From Bimastos eiseni (Eukaryota > Annelida > Clitellata > Crassiclitellata > Lumbricidae), in contig OY365806.1 of NCBI GenBank assembly GCA_959347315.1, positions 28,830,834-28,894,833 on the forward strand: a stretch of DNA of 64,000 bases, given 5' to 3'. Below are positions 11,064 to 23,000 of this stretch, one piece after another (within the stretch, counting starts at the first letter, position 1; the number at the start of each line of letters is the position of its first letter). Made by a program: the position numbers and the translations under genes. Below the pieces are notes generated by a model. The model did no database searches. It saw only the letters and a program-made list of their open reading frames with translations, and had not been told where the DNA came from.

Positions 11064-12240
11064 TAAAGAGAAGATTCCGTTCACTCAGTAACACCTGTTT
11101 AGGGACACCCAGTAGAGGGTGCCCCCGACCGCCAAAAACCAGGCCAAAAACCTGTCTCAACCCGTGCAACGCCGGGTTCCTCAGCTAGTAGCTAATAATG
11201 AATACAGAGACCCTACATTGTCAGCAGGCAGATTAGACAGCGAGAAAGGGAATGGCCACCAGTGGCAGTGAGGACAAGAATGTGAAACCATTGATGACAC
11301 TCGTTTATCATCTACATGTATGCCTGGTTATCTGGATCAGTTGAAAGGTATTTTAAAATATCACGCTGTGGGGCTATGTGGAAAATGTCCATCTCACAGA
11401 TGCGCATAAGAGGGACTGGCACAATGACCGTGTAGTTGAACACCTGAACTATACTATAAATTTTTACTACCAAGACTTTGAACATTCCCTGCGAAGCATC
11501 GACGCTTAGCGACAAACAGACCTATACAACACTCGGTACGATTAACATTTGACAGTTTTATCTTTATGCTGCAAATCCGTTGGTCAGCTTATGCCTGTCT
11601 ATTAAATAAAAATCGTATGACTATCGACGCACGTGGGCCTAATCTAGCGTAGGCCTTTGTGCAGAGTTCATACTGAGTCATGTGCAAGCCTGTCTGTCCG
11701 TGCGTCTGTCTGTCTTTTTGTCTAGTTGATTATTTTCTGCCTATTTTACATAAGACCATTAAGCTATGGGCACAATGTTTATTTATGCAGACTTAACATA
11801 GGCCTGTGTAAAGTTGCCTATGTCCTGCTGAGCTCAGTCATAAAATAATTATAGTCGGGCTCCAACGATACATGTGCAATTGTGTCTCTCTGTATGCCTG
11901 CATGTCTGGCTCTCAGTTCGTCTCTTCTGGAGCTCAGGTCTATGCCTACATTTAGGGCAACTCATGAATACTTGATAGCCAAACACTGACGAACTTGTGC
12001 TCGTGCTTCATTGGTATAAATTGCTTCACAGTGATATTATTAAGTGACTAATATTGAGTAATATTCAATGACAGCTCTCCAGCTTAACTCATGATCAGTG
12101 TGGCTATGATAAGCTCACTGTCAGCGGAAAGATGGATCATCAAGCGAAGGAAAGGTCTGACCTGCCGAGGTTAAGAAAAATGAAGTCTTTACGCATCATA
12201 CTCACGGCTGCCTTTTGCAGGAGCTGGTAGCTGGCCTAGG
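11064..12240. other. Gene-free stretch
   Basis: No coding frame or RNA gene is recognisable. Unique-looking sequence with some AGGCCT motifs and a CTGTCTGT patch near 11,690-11,720. Confidence 0.6.
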
Positions 12241-12399
12241 ACACTGCTCGTTAATGACGGTAATAATAATTAATAGGTACTAATAATCATAATGTTAATT
12301 AAATTTTTTTGAATTATATTAACTGTCTTCTTGTCTCAATAAATATAAATATTTCAAAATGTGTTAATTTTTTATACTAATAATTTTAATTAAATAATG

Positions 12400-12660
12400 T
12401 GTTTATGTCACAGTGTTACTATTAGTACCACTCCCACTTCCACCACTGATACTACTACTACTTCCATGCCACACCACCACTGCTTCCACCACTTCCACCA
12501 CAACTACTACTTCCCCCACTCCACTTACTACTACTACCACTAAAAATAATATTAATATTATTAGTAGTAGTAATAATAATAATAATATTATTGTTACTAA
12601 TAATAAAAATATTATTATTACTACTACTACTACTAATAATAATAATCCGGTCCAAAGTGG
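12400..12660. repeat. Mixed (ACT/CCA/AAT)n trinucleotide-rich tract
   Basis: Runs of ACT, CCA, ACC and AAT/ATT triplets on plus. They open long simple frames on both strands (Thr-, Leu- and Asn-rich); these are low-complexity by-products. Confidence 0.85.
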
Positions 12661-12673
12661 ACTTATATAATAA

Positions 12674-12708
12674 TAGTCCAAAGCCAGTCCGGAGACTGGC
12701 TTTTGGAC
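12674..12708. repeat. Short hairpin at the edge of the LINE fragment
   Basis: AGTCCAAAGCCAGTC (12674-12688), the loop CGGA, then its reverse complement with one extra T (12693-12708). It sits just before the coding remnant that starts near 12,719. Confidence 0.85.
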
Positions 12709-12718
12709 TATCCCTTTG

Positions 12719-13366
12719 GCGTCCTGCGGGTTGAAATTAAACGATGAGGCGGTCAGGGTTGCGGCAGGACTTCGCCTAGGACTAGTGCTCTGTGCACCGC
12801 ATCCATGTCGATGCGGGGAGAGCGTCGATCAGGGTGGTCATCACGGTCCGGTCTGTAGAAGATCAATGGGAAGAGCAGCACGACACTCTGCGATTAATGA
12901 AATATTCTGGAGAGCTCTCTTGAAAGCAGACTCCGAGCTCAAGAGAACCATCGGGATGATCCGCACCGATGGCAAGAGAGCAGATGGCGCCACTTTGATC
13001 CCAAGGGTGAGAGGCCGACACCTAGCAAGGAACGCAACAGCCATTCACATATGCGCACTCTCATATGTACACCTGACAGCATCAACAGCCGGTGGAGCAG
13101 CAGAACATGCAGCAGAACGAATGTGCATCAAATACTCATCCCTCCCCACCACGCGTGATTTTGTGCCAGTGGCCATCGAATCACTGGGCCCCTTAAACCG
13201 TACCGGAATGGAGTTTCTACAAGAGCTGGGCCGCCGTATGACACAGGCAACGGGAGACCCACGCGAAACAACTGTTTTTCAACGTCTATCTATTTGTACA
13301 CAACATTTTAATGCAGTGGCATTCAGGGGCTCTTTCGTTCAGCCCGATGGGGACGAAAACCTTTAA
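12719..13366 (+). pseudogene. C-terminal zinc finger / restriction-like endonuclease region of a non-LTR retrotransposon
   Basis: The frame is open for about 215 codons to TAA at 13364-13366. Near its start it has GLRLGLVLCAPHPC followed by a Cys/His cluster (CRCG, HHGPVC), then RHSAINEIF, DGKRADGATLIP, KYSSLP, FVPVAIESLGPL, ELGRRMTQATGD and FQRLSICTQHFNAVAF. This series is a common C-terminal block of invertebrate retroelement proteins. I infer an RLE-type endonuclease (R2/NeSL-like) from the CCHC cluster followed by RHxxIN and a K-R-x-D motif. The usual RPD is RAD here and the expected downstream acidic residue appears as Asn, so the enzyme is probably inactive. No reverse transcriptase remains upstream; simple repeats bound both sides. 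The ATG-like start has no meaning. Confidence 0.65.
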
Positions 13367-13377
13367 CGCACTTCTGT

Positions 13378-13445
13378 ATAATAATAATAATAATAATAAC
13401 AGTAATAATAATAATAATAATAAAATGAAAATAATGATGATAATA
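13378..13445. repeat. (AAT)n microsatellite
   Basis: Imperfect TAA/AAT units immediately after the retroelement stop codon; they may be the element's 3' tail. Confidence 0.85.
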
Positions 13446-13868
13446 TTAGTTGTAATATGTGTTAATGTTTAAAAAATACTAGAAATAATGATCCATGATG
13501 ATTGTTATTAGACTTACCATCTGGTTGGTAGGCTTACAGCTACGACGAAGTATGCGAGTTTTAGGAAATTTGTTCACGCAATTTCCGCAGTTAGGCCTGG
13601 TCTTTTCAAAAGAACAACATGGAGAAACTGAAACCGAAACCAGTAGAAAAAGATGCCTTGCCAATTATATAAGTCCACTGCTACCTAACTGAGAATTGAT
13701 TGCGTCAGTAGACTGCTAGGCCTATGCACTGTTCGGACTCCACTGCCAATCGCAATTGCTAATCATTATGGACCTTGAAAACATGTTGGAGAAACCGATT
13801 ACGTCAGTAGGCTATCTATAGGCTGCGAGTGCCCTGGATGAATCTATATCCCGTTGATTCTTTCTAGG

Positions 13869-14830
13869 ACAAAATGACTGATGGAGTCGATCGGTCGACA
13901 AACTGAGTGGGGAGTTTATCGTTCCTAGGACAAACTGAGTGGGGAATTGATCGTTCGTTCCTAGAACAAACTGTATGGGGAGGGAGTTTACCGCTCCTAG
14001 GACAGACTGAGTGGGGAGTTTATCGTTCTTTGGACAAACTGAGTGGGGAGTTGATCGTTCTTAGGACAAGCTGAGTGGGGAGTCGATCGTTCTTAAGACA
14101 AACTGAGTGGGGAGTTGATCGTTCTTATGACAAACTGAATGGGGAGGGAGTTTACCGCTCCTAGGACAAACTGAGCGGGGAGTTTATCGTTCTTAGGACA
14201 AACTGAGTGGGGAGTTTTTCGTTCTTAGGACAAACTGAGCGGGGAGTTTATCGTTCTTAGGACACACTGAGTGGGGAGTTTATCGTTCTTAGGACAAACT
14301 GAGCGGGGAGTTTATCGTTCTTAGGACAAACTGAGCGGGGAGTTTATCGTTCTTAGGACAAACTGAGCGGGGAGTTTATCGTTCTTAGGACAAACCGAGT
14401 GGGGAGTCGATCGTTCTTAGGACAAACTGAGTGGGAAGTTTATCGTTCTCAGGACAAACTGAGCGGGGAGTTTATCGTTCTTAGGACAAACCGAGTGGGG
14501 AGTCGATCGTTCTTAGGACAAACTGAGTGGGAAGTTTATCGTTCCTAGGGCAAACTGAGTGGGGAGTTTATCGTTCTCAGGACAAACTGAGTGGGGAGTT
14601 GATCGTTCCTAGGACAAACTGAATGGGGAGGGAGTTTACCGCTCCTAGGACAAACTGAGCGGGGAGTTTATCGTTCTTAGGACATACTGAGTGGGGAGTT
14701 TATCGTTCTTAGGACAAACTGAGCGGGGAGTTTATCGTTCTTAGGACAAACTGAGTGGGGAGTTTATCGTTCTCAGGACAAAATGAGTGGGGAATTGATT
14801 TTTCCTGTAACAAAATAACTGGACGAGTTA
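13869..14830 (+). repeat. 32-bp minisatellite, about 30 copies
   Basis: The unit contains GACAAACTGAG(T/C)GGGGAG, then TTTATCGTTC and TTAG. Variants include GTCGATCG for TTTATCG and a version with GGAGGGAGTTTACCGC. Similar variant blocks recur in order, suggesting higher-order duplication of several units. Edges on both sides are diverged. Confidence 0.95.
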
Positions 14831-14999
14831 ATTCTTCCTATAACAAACTGAGTGGAGCATTCTTTGCCCATCCTATAGTAGTGAGGTTGGTTTCTGTTTC
14901 GACCTTTGACATGGAGTTGACATATGAATGACAGGTGTATTATTTTTATGCTAAATACAAGTGCTCTAACCCTAGAATGGCGGCGGCGACCAAATCATT

Positions 15000-15159
15000 A
15001 TGCAAGGGGCTGTGCCAACCCTAGATTTCTGTTCTTTTGAACTTATGATTAATAATTTTTTTTAAAATAATAATTATAAGAATAAACATGTTAAAATTTA
15101 ATAATAAAAATAATTAAAGTAATAAAAATTAATAAAAATAATAAAAATATATAAAAATA
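15000..15159. repeat. A/T-rich target tract of the LTR retrotransposon
   Basis: A run of AATAA/ATAAAAAT-like repeats. The same texture resumes immediately after the element at 28184, so the retrotransposon sits inside an old AT-rich simple repeat. The last four bases (15156-15159, AATA) are the left target-site duplication. Confidence 0.85.
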
Positions 15160-15884
15160 TGTGGCGGACAGGCCACAAGGCTTGGATTAAAGAATTTGTT
15201 CGTAATTAATCGGCTCGCCATAGCGCTTAATTGACGTACATTTTCTTACAGTGTTGGTATTGGAGGGAAGACCGATCGGCGGTTTGTAGTTCTGTGCATA
15301 GCGTGCAGACGCATGAATCGGGTTGAGTATAGCCTGACATGCGGTGCGTCGCTTATATTGTAGAGTGGTGACGACTGCTCTGCATATACGGTGCATTGAA
15401 TTCCTTGGTTAGCGATTAATACCGCACACCCGTGTGGTCGGTGAGCGTTCGTTCAAAGCTTGGTTCACGGCAAGTTGCGAGAAAATATAGTTGCGGACGA
15501 GAGGGCGTCCAAAAACTAGTCCGAGCTACAGCCGAGCGTCTGGTGTTGAGACCGACTCTGCCGATCTGATAGGGCTGGGGCCCCACCCTGTTATCGATCG
15601 CGAGAAAGTCTGCAGCCGATCGTGAGGTTGCTTCCTCGGGAAGGTCCGACAGTGAAATAAATAAATCACAGGTCTGTGTAAAGACCGGGTAAAGCCCGGG
15701 TTAGCCGTTCGCATACACCAAGAGAGGCCTCGGCGGCCGACAGTGAGACAGACTGGGTGAGTCCCAGAAGGGACCGACCGCATATACCGAGAGAGGCCTC
15801 GGCGGCCGACAGATATATAGACTGGGAAAAATCCCCGACCGCGCAGACCGTGAGAAAGTTTTGGTAACCAAGAAATATAAATGT

Positions 15885-16925
15885 TGGCTACCTAGATCGG
15901 TCATAGTTAATCCTCGCGTTTTCCAGCAGGTTGTCGGATACGCAAAAGTTTCGGGTGGCCGAGTCTGAGAAAGTTTTGGTAACCAAGAAATATAAATGTT
16001 GTGTACCTAGAACGGTCATAGTTAATCCTCGCGTTTTCCAGCAGGTTGTCGGATACGCAAAAGTTCCGGGTGGCCGAGACCGAGAAAATTAGGGTGGCCG
16101 CTAGAAATACAAGCCGGCTAGATTCCCGTAGTAGCAACCGTACAGACCGAAAGAGAGGCCGGTAATACGTTCGATAAATACAGGGAAAGTTTCCCATTGA
16201 ATACGTTCGATAAATACAGGGAAAGTTTCCCATTGAATACGTTCGATAAATACAGGGAAAGTTTCCCATTGAATACGTTTGATAAATACGGGGAAAGTTT
16301 CCCATTGAATACGTTCGATAAATACAGGGAAAGTTTCCCATTGAATACGTTCGATAAATACAGGGAAAGTTTCCCATTGAATACGTTCGATAAATACGGG
16401 GAGGGTGACCCCCTTGGTGCTTACGACGATTACAAGAAACGGTCGTGACTGGTGCCGAAGACCTCAATAATTGCGGCTGTTGCCTCATCTTCTTTTCCCC
16501 TGTAATATATATACTTGGCTACCTAACGTGGTCATACTTACTCCCTGTAATATATATACTTGGCTACCTAACGTGGTCATACTTACTCCCGCGGTCTTCC
16601 GTGGTTTCTTTATTTACGTGTCTAATCGCAATACCTTTACTCGCGCGTCTGATTCGAAATATCTTTATTCGCGGTCTTACGGTCTTTCGACAAATATTCT
16701 TGTTGGCTACCTAACGTGGTCATACTTACTCCCGCGGTCTTCCGTGGTTTCTTGACTTGCGTGTCTGATCGCAACAATATCTTTACTCGCGGTTTCCCCG
16801 CGATATCTTTACTTGTGTGTCTGAACGCAGTATCTTTAATTGCGGTTTTCCCGCGATATCTCTTCTTGATTGTATTACGGTTTTTCGATAAATATTCTTC
16901 TTGGCTACCTAACGTGGTCATAGAT
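15885..16925 (+). repeat. Interspersed ~30-bp LTR module (GGCTACCTA..GGTCATA), six copies
   Basis: Copies start near 15886, 15998, 16517, 16562, 16704 and 16903. Most follow an AT-rich lead (TATAAATGTT, ATATATATACTT or AAATATTCTT). They flank the 36-bp array and are found again in the 3' LTR. A regulatory role is a guess; the repetition is direct observation. Confidence 0.85.
16164..16412 (+). repeat. 36-bp tandem repeat in the 5' LTR, seven copies
   Basis: Each unit holds AATACGTTCGATAAATAC and the interrupted palindrome GGGAAAGTTTCCC; the last copy has lost the palindrome. One unit is T/G-variant (GTTTGATAAATACGGGG). The array in the 3' LTR (about 26750-26962) has six copies. Because 36 is a multiple of three, it opens 12-residue repeat peptides in both directions; these are not genes. 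Confidence 0.95.
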
Positions 16926-17010
16926 ACTCCCCGGGTTTTCCCGAAGTCTCAGTATATGTTACGGTGTTGGTGGATAACTGCAAAACGCAGAGGACGGTAA
17001 ATCGTGGTGC

Positions 17011-20000
17011 ATGATAATTTACACGTGTGAGGCCGGTATGCCACACACGGACATGGAGCGAGAGGTACATGAAGAGTGGAAGGTGCGATTTCCGGTGGAT
17101 AAGTGTCTGGGAAAAGGCGACGTTAAGATCAGTGGCCAGCATTGCCTACGGCAAAGTGACGAAGGGACTTGTTACAAATATTTCTGCTCTCCGGAACAGG
17201 GAGAACGTTTGATGCCCCCTGTTGGCGATTGTTCAAGAGTCACGAGATGTAGAATGATACGACGAAGCTCAGGTCAGGTAGAGAGAAAGAGGAAAACCGT
17301 CTCTAAGCGAGTAAACAAGAAAGGGAAGACTCCGGTCGGTAAAAGAGCGAACCCTGTTCTGAATAAAGGCCATCCTCAGGACGTTGCCCATCCGGCGACC
17401 GCGGAAGTGATAGAGTCTGATCCCGAGACAGAGTCATATACTGTTGCCTCTTTTAGAGAAACGGTCAACCCCGATTCTCCTCTGACAGTCACTGCTACGA
17501 TAGGCAGAGATGGAGAACGGTCAGGCTATGCTAAAAATCGACTTAGAAGTGACTCGAGTGGCTCCAGACACAGAAGAGGGCTGGAGCCGACACCGTTGCG
17601 CGACCTGGTAGCGTCCGAACGGTGTACGCCACAAATTGGTACCAGAAGTAGGGTTTCAAAGTTTTCTTTCCACAGATCAGAGGTTGGGCCAGATGATGCA
17701 GATGACGAGTCAGGAGACCTTCCTAACTATGAGCACAGAGGCTTAGCCCATGGAGGTCCGCGCTCTAAGACACAACTGATTGAGCGAGAGTCACCGTGTG
17801 AATTTGCAGCATATGGTGCGGTAAGGACAGTTGAAACGGAGGCCGAAGCTCGCAATGGACACGGAAGAGGTGCGATCTATCTCGCTGGAATTGAAGATTG
17901 GGTGAGAACTGTTCCAAAAGATGCAGAGATGTCCGGTGATGAAAGGCCCAGAGTCTTGGAGGATATCCAGAGTTATCCGTTGAGTGCGGCGGTGGTAGGA
18001 CGATTGTCCGGTGTGTTCGAAACGGGCAAACTACCAAGAGTTAGGCACGAAGAAACGGTGGAATACCTGGTGGGAAACGCTGACTCGGGTCGAGCCCATG
18101 GTGTTAGCCATTATTCGGAAGCTAGACGTTTGGGCGTAGCTGATGTAATGTCTAGGGCGCAGGACGAGGTCCGGATATCTTGTACTTCACACGACAACGA
18201 TGGAGTAGATTGGAAAGAGGAGGTGCTTTTCCTAAGACAGACAGTAGCAGCAATGAGTAAGAGGCTTGAAGAATTGTCGGAACCTGCTGTTCGACCTACA
18301 GAGCCGTACCAGGTCGAGACTACGAAGGTCCCACGGGAACAAGGTTACCGTGATAAAGGCGCAAGAAAGCTGCAGGTTGAAGAGTCAGTGCGGGGTCAAA
18401 GTATCTCAGAAGCACGTGAGATAATATCGCATTCTGAAACTGCGGTACGATCACAGATTCGCGATTGTGCGGAAGATATTGGAGTTTCAGTGCATAGGAT
18501 AAAAAGGGAAATCCCAGAGAAACGAGAATCTGGAAGAAGATTAATACAGGGTGAAAGTACGGTGAACTCACGGACCCGATGTTTTTCGGAAAATCACGAT
18601 AAACTCATGCAAACGGATAGTGCTAGACAGTTGCGGAATCGAGGTTTCCCTGATACGGATGACAAGGCATCACCTTTCAGGACATCTAGAAACCCGCTGA
18701 GTCGATATCAGCTTGAGAGAGACGAGGTTTGGGTGAGGCAATCTGAATCCGAGGAGTCTTCCGGTCCAGTGGAAGGAAACAATGGTCGAGACGAACCTTG
18801 GATTGGAAAAAGTTATGGAACGATACCTCATCACAGAAGTGAAAGACGCGAGGCGTACCAGAATGCTGAAAGGGGTACGTATGGTCCCGTTGATCCACGT
18901 GATTACAAGCTACGTGACGGTGATCGGAGTAATGATAGACGTCGGATAAGATTTGGAAGGCTCGATGAGAATGACAGTCACCAAATAGCCGGGGATCCTC
19001 ACCGAGACAGGAAAACAATTTCGGACAACAAAGGTCTATTGGCATTGCAGACGACTGTAGAACGGTGCTCTATTGACCGGAAACATGATTGTAAAGGCGA
19101 GACTGGTGACGGCAGGAACGTTGATCGACCGTGGGCAATAACTCGGCCAAAGCTGATCGTTACAGATAACGGCCGTTTTAATGATAGGTCTGCGGTGGTT
19201 CCTGGAAAGATCCGATGGGATGTCACCAGTATGCACGAAGAGCCAGATAGATTCCAGAAGTCAAGGAAAGGTGAGGTGCGGGAACACGACGGAAGGACGA
19301 CGCTAGCGGGCGCAAGTTCCCAGACAGATCAACGAATACAGCCAGATGTAGGCTGCTCTGTGGTTGGGGACCAGCGTCATAGAAGTCCGCCTCGCCTTGT
19401 CAGGAGGTTCGCAGAGGAAAGCGATTCGCTGAGTGACAATGAGAAAGCTACGGAGGATTCTATGGGACGTCCTAGGAAGAGATCCACCATTAAATGGAGA
19501 AGAAAAATCGCTCCACGTCAAATTGTCACGAGTACCGAAGACGAAGAGGACTCAATGAGTGATATCGATCGTCCAAGACGGGATCATCCCAAGAAAAGGG
19601 CAGGAAAAGTGCCTGTTACTAAGAGAATAAGTGAAAACTCGGGAGACCGTGGAATACGTATTAAGCTTGAGAAATATGATGGAAAAACTGCCATTGCTGC
19701 ATTTTTGGCCAAATTCTATGTCTGTGCACGGTGTAATAGGTGGAGTGACCAGGAGAAAGCCGACCAGTTAATGTGTGCCTTAACAGGGGCTGCGTCTCAG
19801 CTATTGTGGGACATGGGTGCACAGAAAAACTTAACTTGGCAAGAACTTGTTGAAAGGCTCAAGGCCAGGTACGGTTCTGAAGACCAGACAAGCCTTTACC
19901 GAATTAAACTTCGCACGTACAGGCAAGCTCATGGAGAAAGTCTGAGCAATGTCGTGCAAGAAATCAGGCGATTGATGGCTTTGGCGTATCCTGGGCCGTC

Positions 20001-23000
20001 GAGCGACATTGTCGAAACGGTTGCGTGCGATGCATTCATTGATGCACTGACAAATCAAGATTTGGCGCAGAAGGTGCGGGAAAGAGAACCTGCTAACCTT
20101 GAGGCTGCGTTCAAACATGCAGTTCGGTTAGATGCTTATGGGCGATCATCGTCACAGGGAAACGAGGTGGACCGAAAACACGGCAGAGTGAAAGCGACAA
20201 GGGAAGATCGAAAATCACCGGTCGACGATGAGCAACAGACGTTGCGTTTAGAAGAGCTCCAACGGGAGATTAAAAATTTGTCAAAAGAATTCGGGCGATT
20301 TGCAGCAACGCAGGATTCCGGTCCTGCAGCGAGTAAACCCTACGGAAAAACGGGCAATTCAGACAGACCCGTCGAAGATACAAGAAAAACCGAGCCCTTT
20401 GTAACACAGCGAAGAGTTTTTCCGCCAGGACGGTGGAGGAACCCTGATATTGAATGTTTCCAGTGTAAACAAAAAGGGCATATAAAACGTTTTTGCCCTC
20501 AACGAATTTCGGAGATGAGCGGAGAGAACCGAGTCGAGGAAATAACTAAAGTCGAGCCCATCCAAGAACAAGCGCAAAGTCGATTGGTCAAAGGTAGCAG
20601 GATGGCTTACGTTGTGGCCAGAATAGATGGCAAACGATTGCACTGTTTACTAGACTCGGGAAGTGAGATGTCGCTTGTGCCACGGCGTCTTGTGCTAAAC
20701 ACTGAGATAATACCCTCAGAGCAAAGACTGTTAGCCGCAAATGGAAGCGAGATTAAAGTGGACGGTGAAACCAAGCTGGAGATTCGTATCGGAAAACAAC
20801 TGTATCCGTTGCCATGCCTAGTGACAGACCAAGTGACGGAAGTGATCTTGGGGCTGTCGTGGTTAGAAAGCAATCAGGCCCAGTGGGATTTCGCAAATCG
20901 CAGTGTTTGTTTAGGAAGCGAGAGAATCCCTTTAAAAGAAGCTGTAACTGAATCCATGTGTCGGAGAGTTGTCGTTCAGGAAGATACATTAATTCCTCCA
21001 AGAAGTGAAGTCGATGTCCCAGCATCGGTGGTATACCCGCATTTTCAAGAGGATAACGATAATTGGACGACTATACCCACTGAATTATCGCAAGACCTGA
21101 TAATTGGACGTTCCTTGATAACGGGAAGGGAACCCAAAGTGTGGATTAGAATGCTAAATGTCGGAGATAGCGACTCTGTTGTCAAAAGAAGAACGGAATG
21201 CTTGCTCGAAAGGGTAGAATTGGTCGGTCACACGGTAACCCAGCAAAGTTCCGATGACCTGTCATCCTCGATGATTCGAAAAGCGACAGCTATAACGGAG
21301 CAGATTGTCGAACCTGAAGCCGAAGAGACACTAAGACGATTATGGGATGAAGTGCCAGCAGATATCTCCGATGCCGAGAGAGGACGACTGAGGGAACTCG
21401 TGCTTATGTACAGTAGGACGTTTTCGCTTAGTGAAAATGATCACGGGTTTACGGCGGTTATCCAACACGAGATTGATACACAGCAAGAAAGGCCAGTTCG
21501 ACAACCACTAAGACGGCAGCCATTGTCAATGTTACCTGAAATTGACAGTCAAGTAAGAGATATGTTGGAACAGGGAATAGTGGAACCATCAATATCCGAA
21601 TGGGCATCCAATGTCGTAATGGTGAGGAAGAAGGATGGAAGCATGCGTTTCTGTATTGATTACAGGCAGCTGAATCTGAAGACGCGGAAAGATGCTCATC
21701 CATTGCCTCTTATCCGCGAGAGTCTAGACACACTGGGTGGTTCGAGATGGTACAGTACATTTGATTTGAGATCGGGTTATCATCAGATGGCTTTACACAC
21801 TAGAGACAAGCATAAGACCGCTTTCGTTACAAGAAGGGGGAGTTTCCAATTCAAGGTTTTACCATTTGGGTTGTGCAATAGCCCGGCATCGTTTTGTCGG
21901 CTAATGAACTTAGTCCTGACTGGACTCAACTACGACATATGTCTTGTCTATTTAGATGACATAATCGTGTTCTCTAGAGACGTTGATACGCATTTGCAGC
22001 GGCTAGAGATGGTGTTTAAGAGGATCCAAGAGTACAATCTCAAGCTCAAACCATCGAAATGTCATCTATTGCAGCAAAGAGTACTATTCCTAGGACATGT
22101 ACTGAGCGAAGATGGTGTAGCGACAGACCCGAACAAGATCGTGGCAGTGAATGGATGGACAGTTCCAAGGAATCTCAGACAGGTGCGATCGTTCATAGGC
22201 CTGTGTTCCTATTACCGACGTTTTATACACGATTTTGCAACCGTCGCGCAACCCCTTCACTTCTTGACTAGGAAAAATGTTATTTTCCTGTGGACTGAGG
22301 AATGCCAAGAGGCCTTTAATGAACTGAAGAGAAGGCTTGTGTCTGCACCAATACTGGCGCTACCGATGGATGAGGGACAGTACATCTTAGATACGGATGC
22401 TTCTGGTTATGCCATAGGAGCGGTGTTGTCACAGGTACAAGATGGTCAAGAAAAAGTGATCTCTTATGCGAGTCGACTGTTGTCGACAGCGGAACGCAAC
22501 TATAATGTAACCAGGAGAGAATTGTTGGCTGTGATATATTTCTTGAAAGAGTTTCGTCAGTATCTGTTAGGTAGAAAATTTCTTCTGAGGACAGACCACT
22601 CTGCCCTTCAATGGCTACGCAAGACACCAGAACCTATAGGCCAACAAGCGCGTTGGTTGGAGATAATAGAAGAGTTTGATTTTGAAATAAACCATAGAGT
22701 CGGATCGAAGCATGGAAATGCGGATGCGCTGTCACGACCTCCAACTGAAGAGGAGCAACCTAATGTGGATGTTAGGACAGAGTCGGATGGAGAAGCAAGG
22801 TGGATACGTCCGATAGAAGAGATAAGACCCTCAGGTGTGACCACTGAGAGTGCAGATCAGGAAGTCGGTTGGACCAAAGAGATGCTTCGAACAGAACAAG
22901 AAAAAGATGGTAATATTGGTCCGGTACTTAGTTGGAAGGAGTCAGATTATCATCCAGCACAGCATGAGCTAATGTCTACCAGTGAAGAGGTTAAAGTTTT

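Larger units (their letters stand above)
15160..17633 (+). repeat. 5' LTR (2,474 bp)
   Basis: It begins TGTGGCG and ends CGCCACA, a perfect 7-bp inverted terminal pair containing the TG...CA hallmark. Inside, in order, are an AATAAATAAA patch near 15,655, partial 69-bp repeats (15721-15811), TATAAAT motifs near 15,873 and 15,987, seven 36-bp repeats (16164-16412), six copies of a GGCTACCTAAcgtGGTCATA module, and the first 207 codons of gag-pol. The promoter and the U3/R/U5 borders cannot be placed from sequence. LTRs of this length are at the high end for the superfamily. Confidence 0.96.

Noticed and set aside
12403..12681. Long Leu/Val/Ile-rich frame resembling a membrane protein.
   Set aside because: It is trinucleotide low-complexity sequence; the opposite strand is equally open with Thr/Asn runs.
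15907..16488. A 193-codon minus-strand frame with the repeated peptide IYRTYSMGNFPC.
   Set aside because: It comes from the 36-bp LTR tandem repeat and changes length with copy number in the second LTR.
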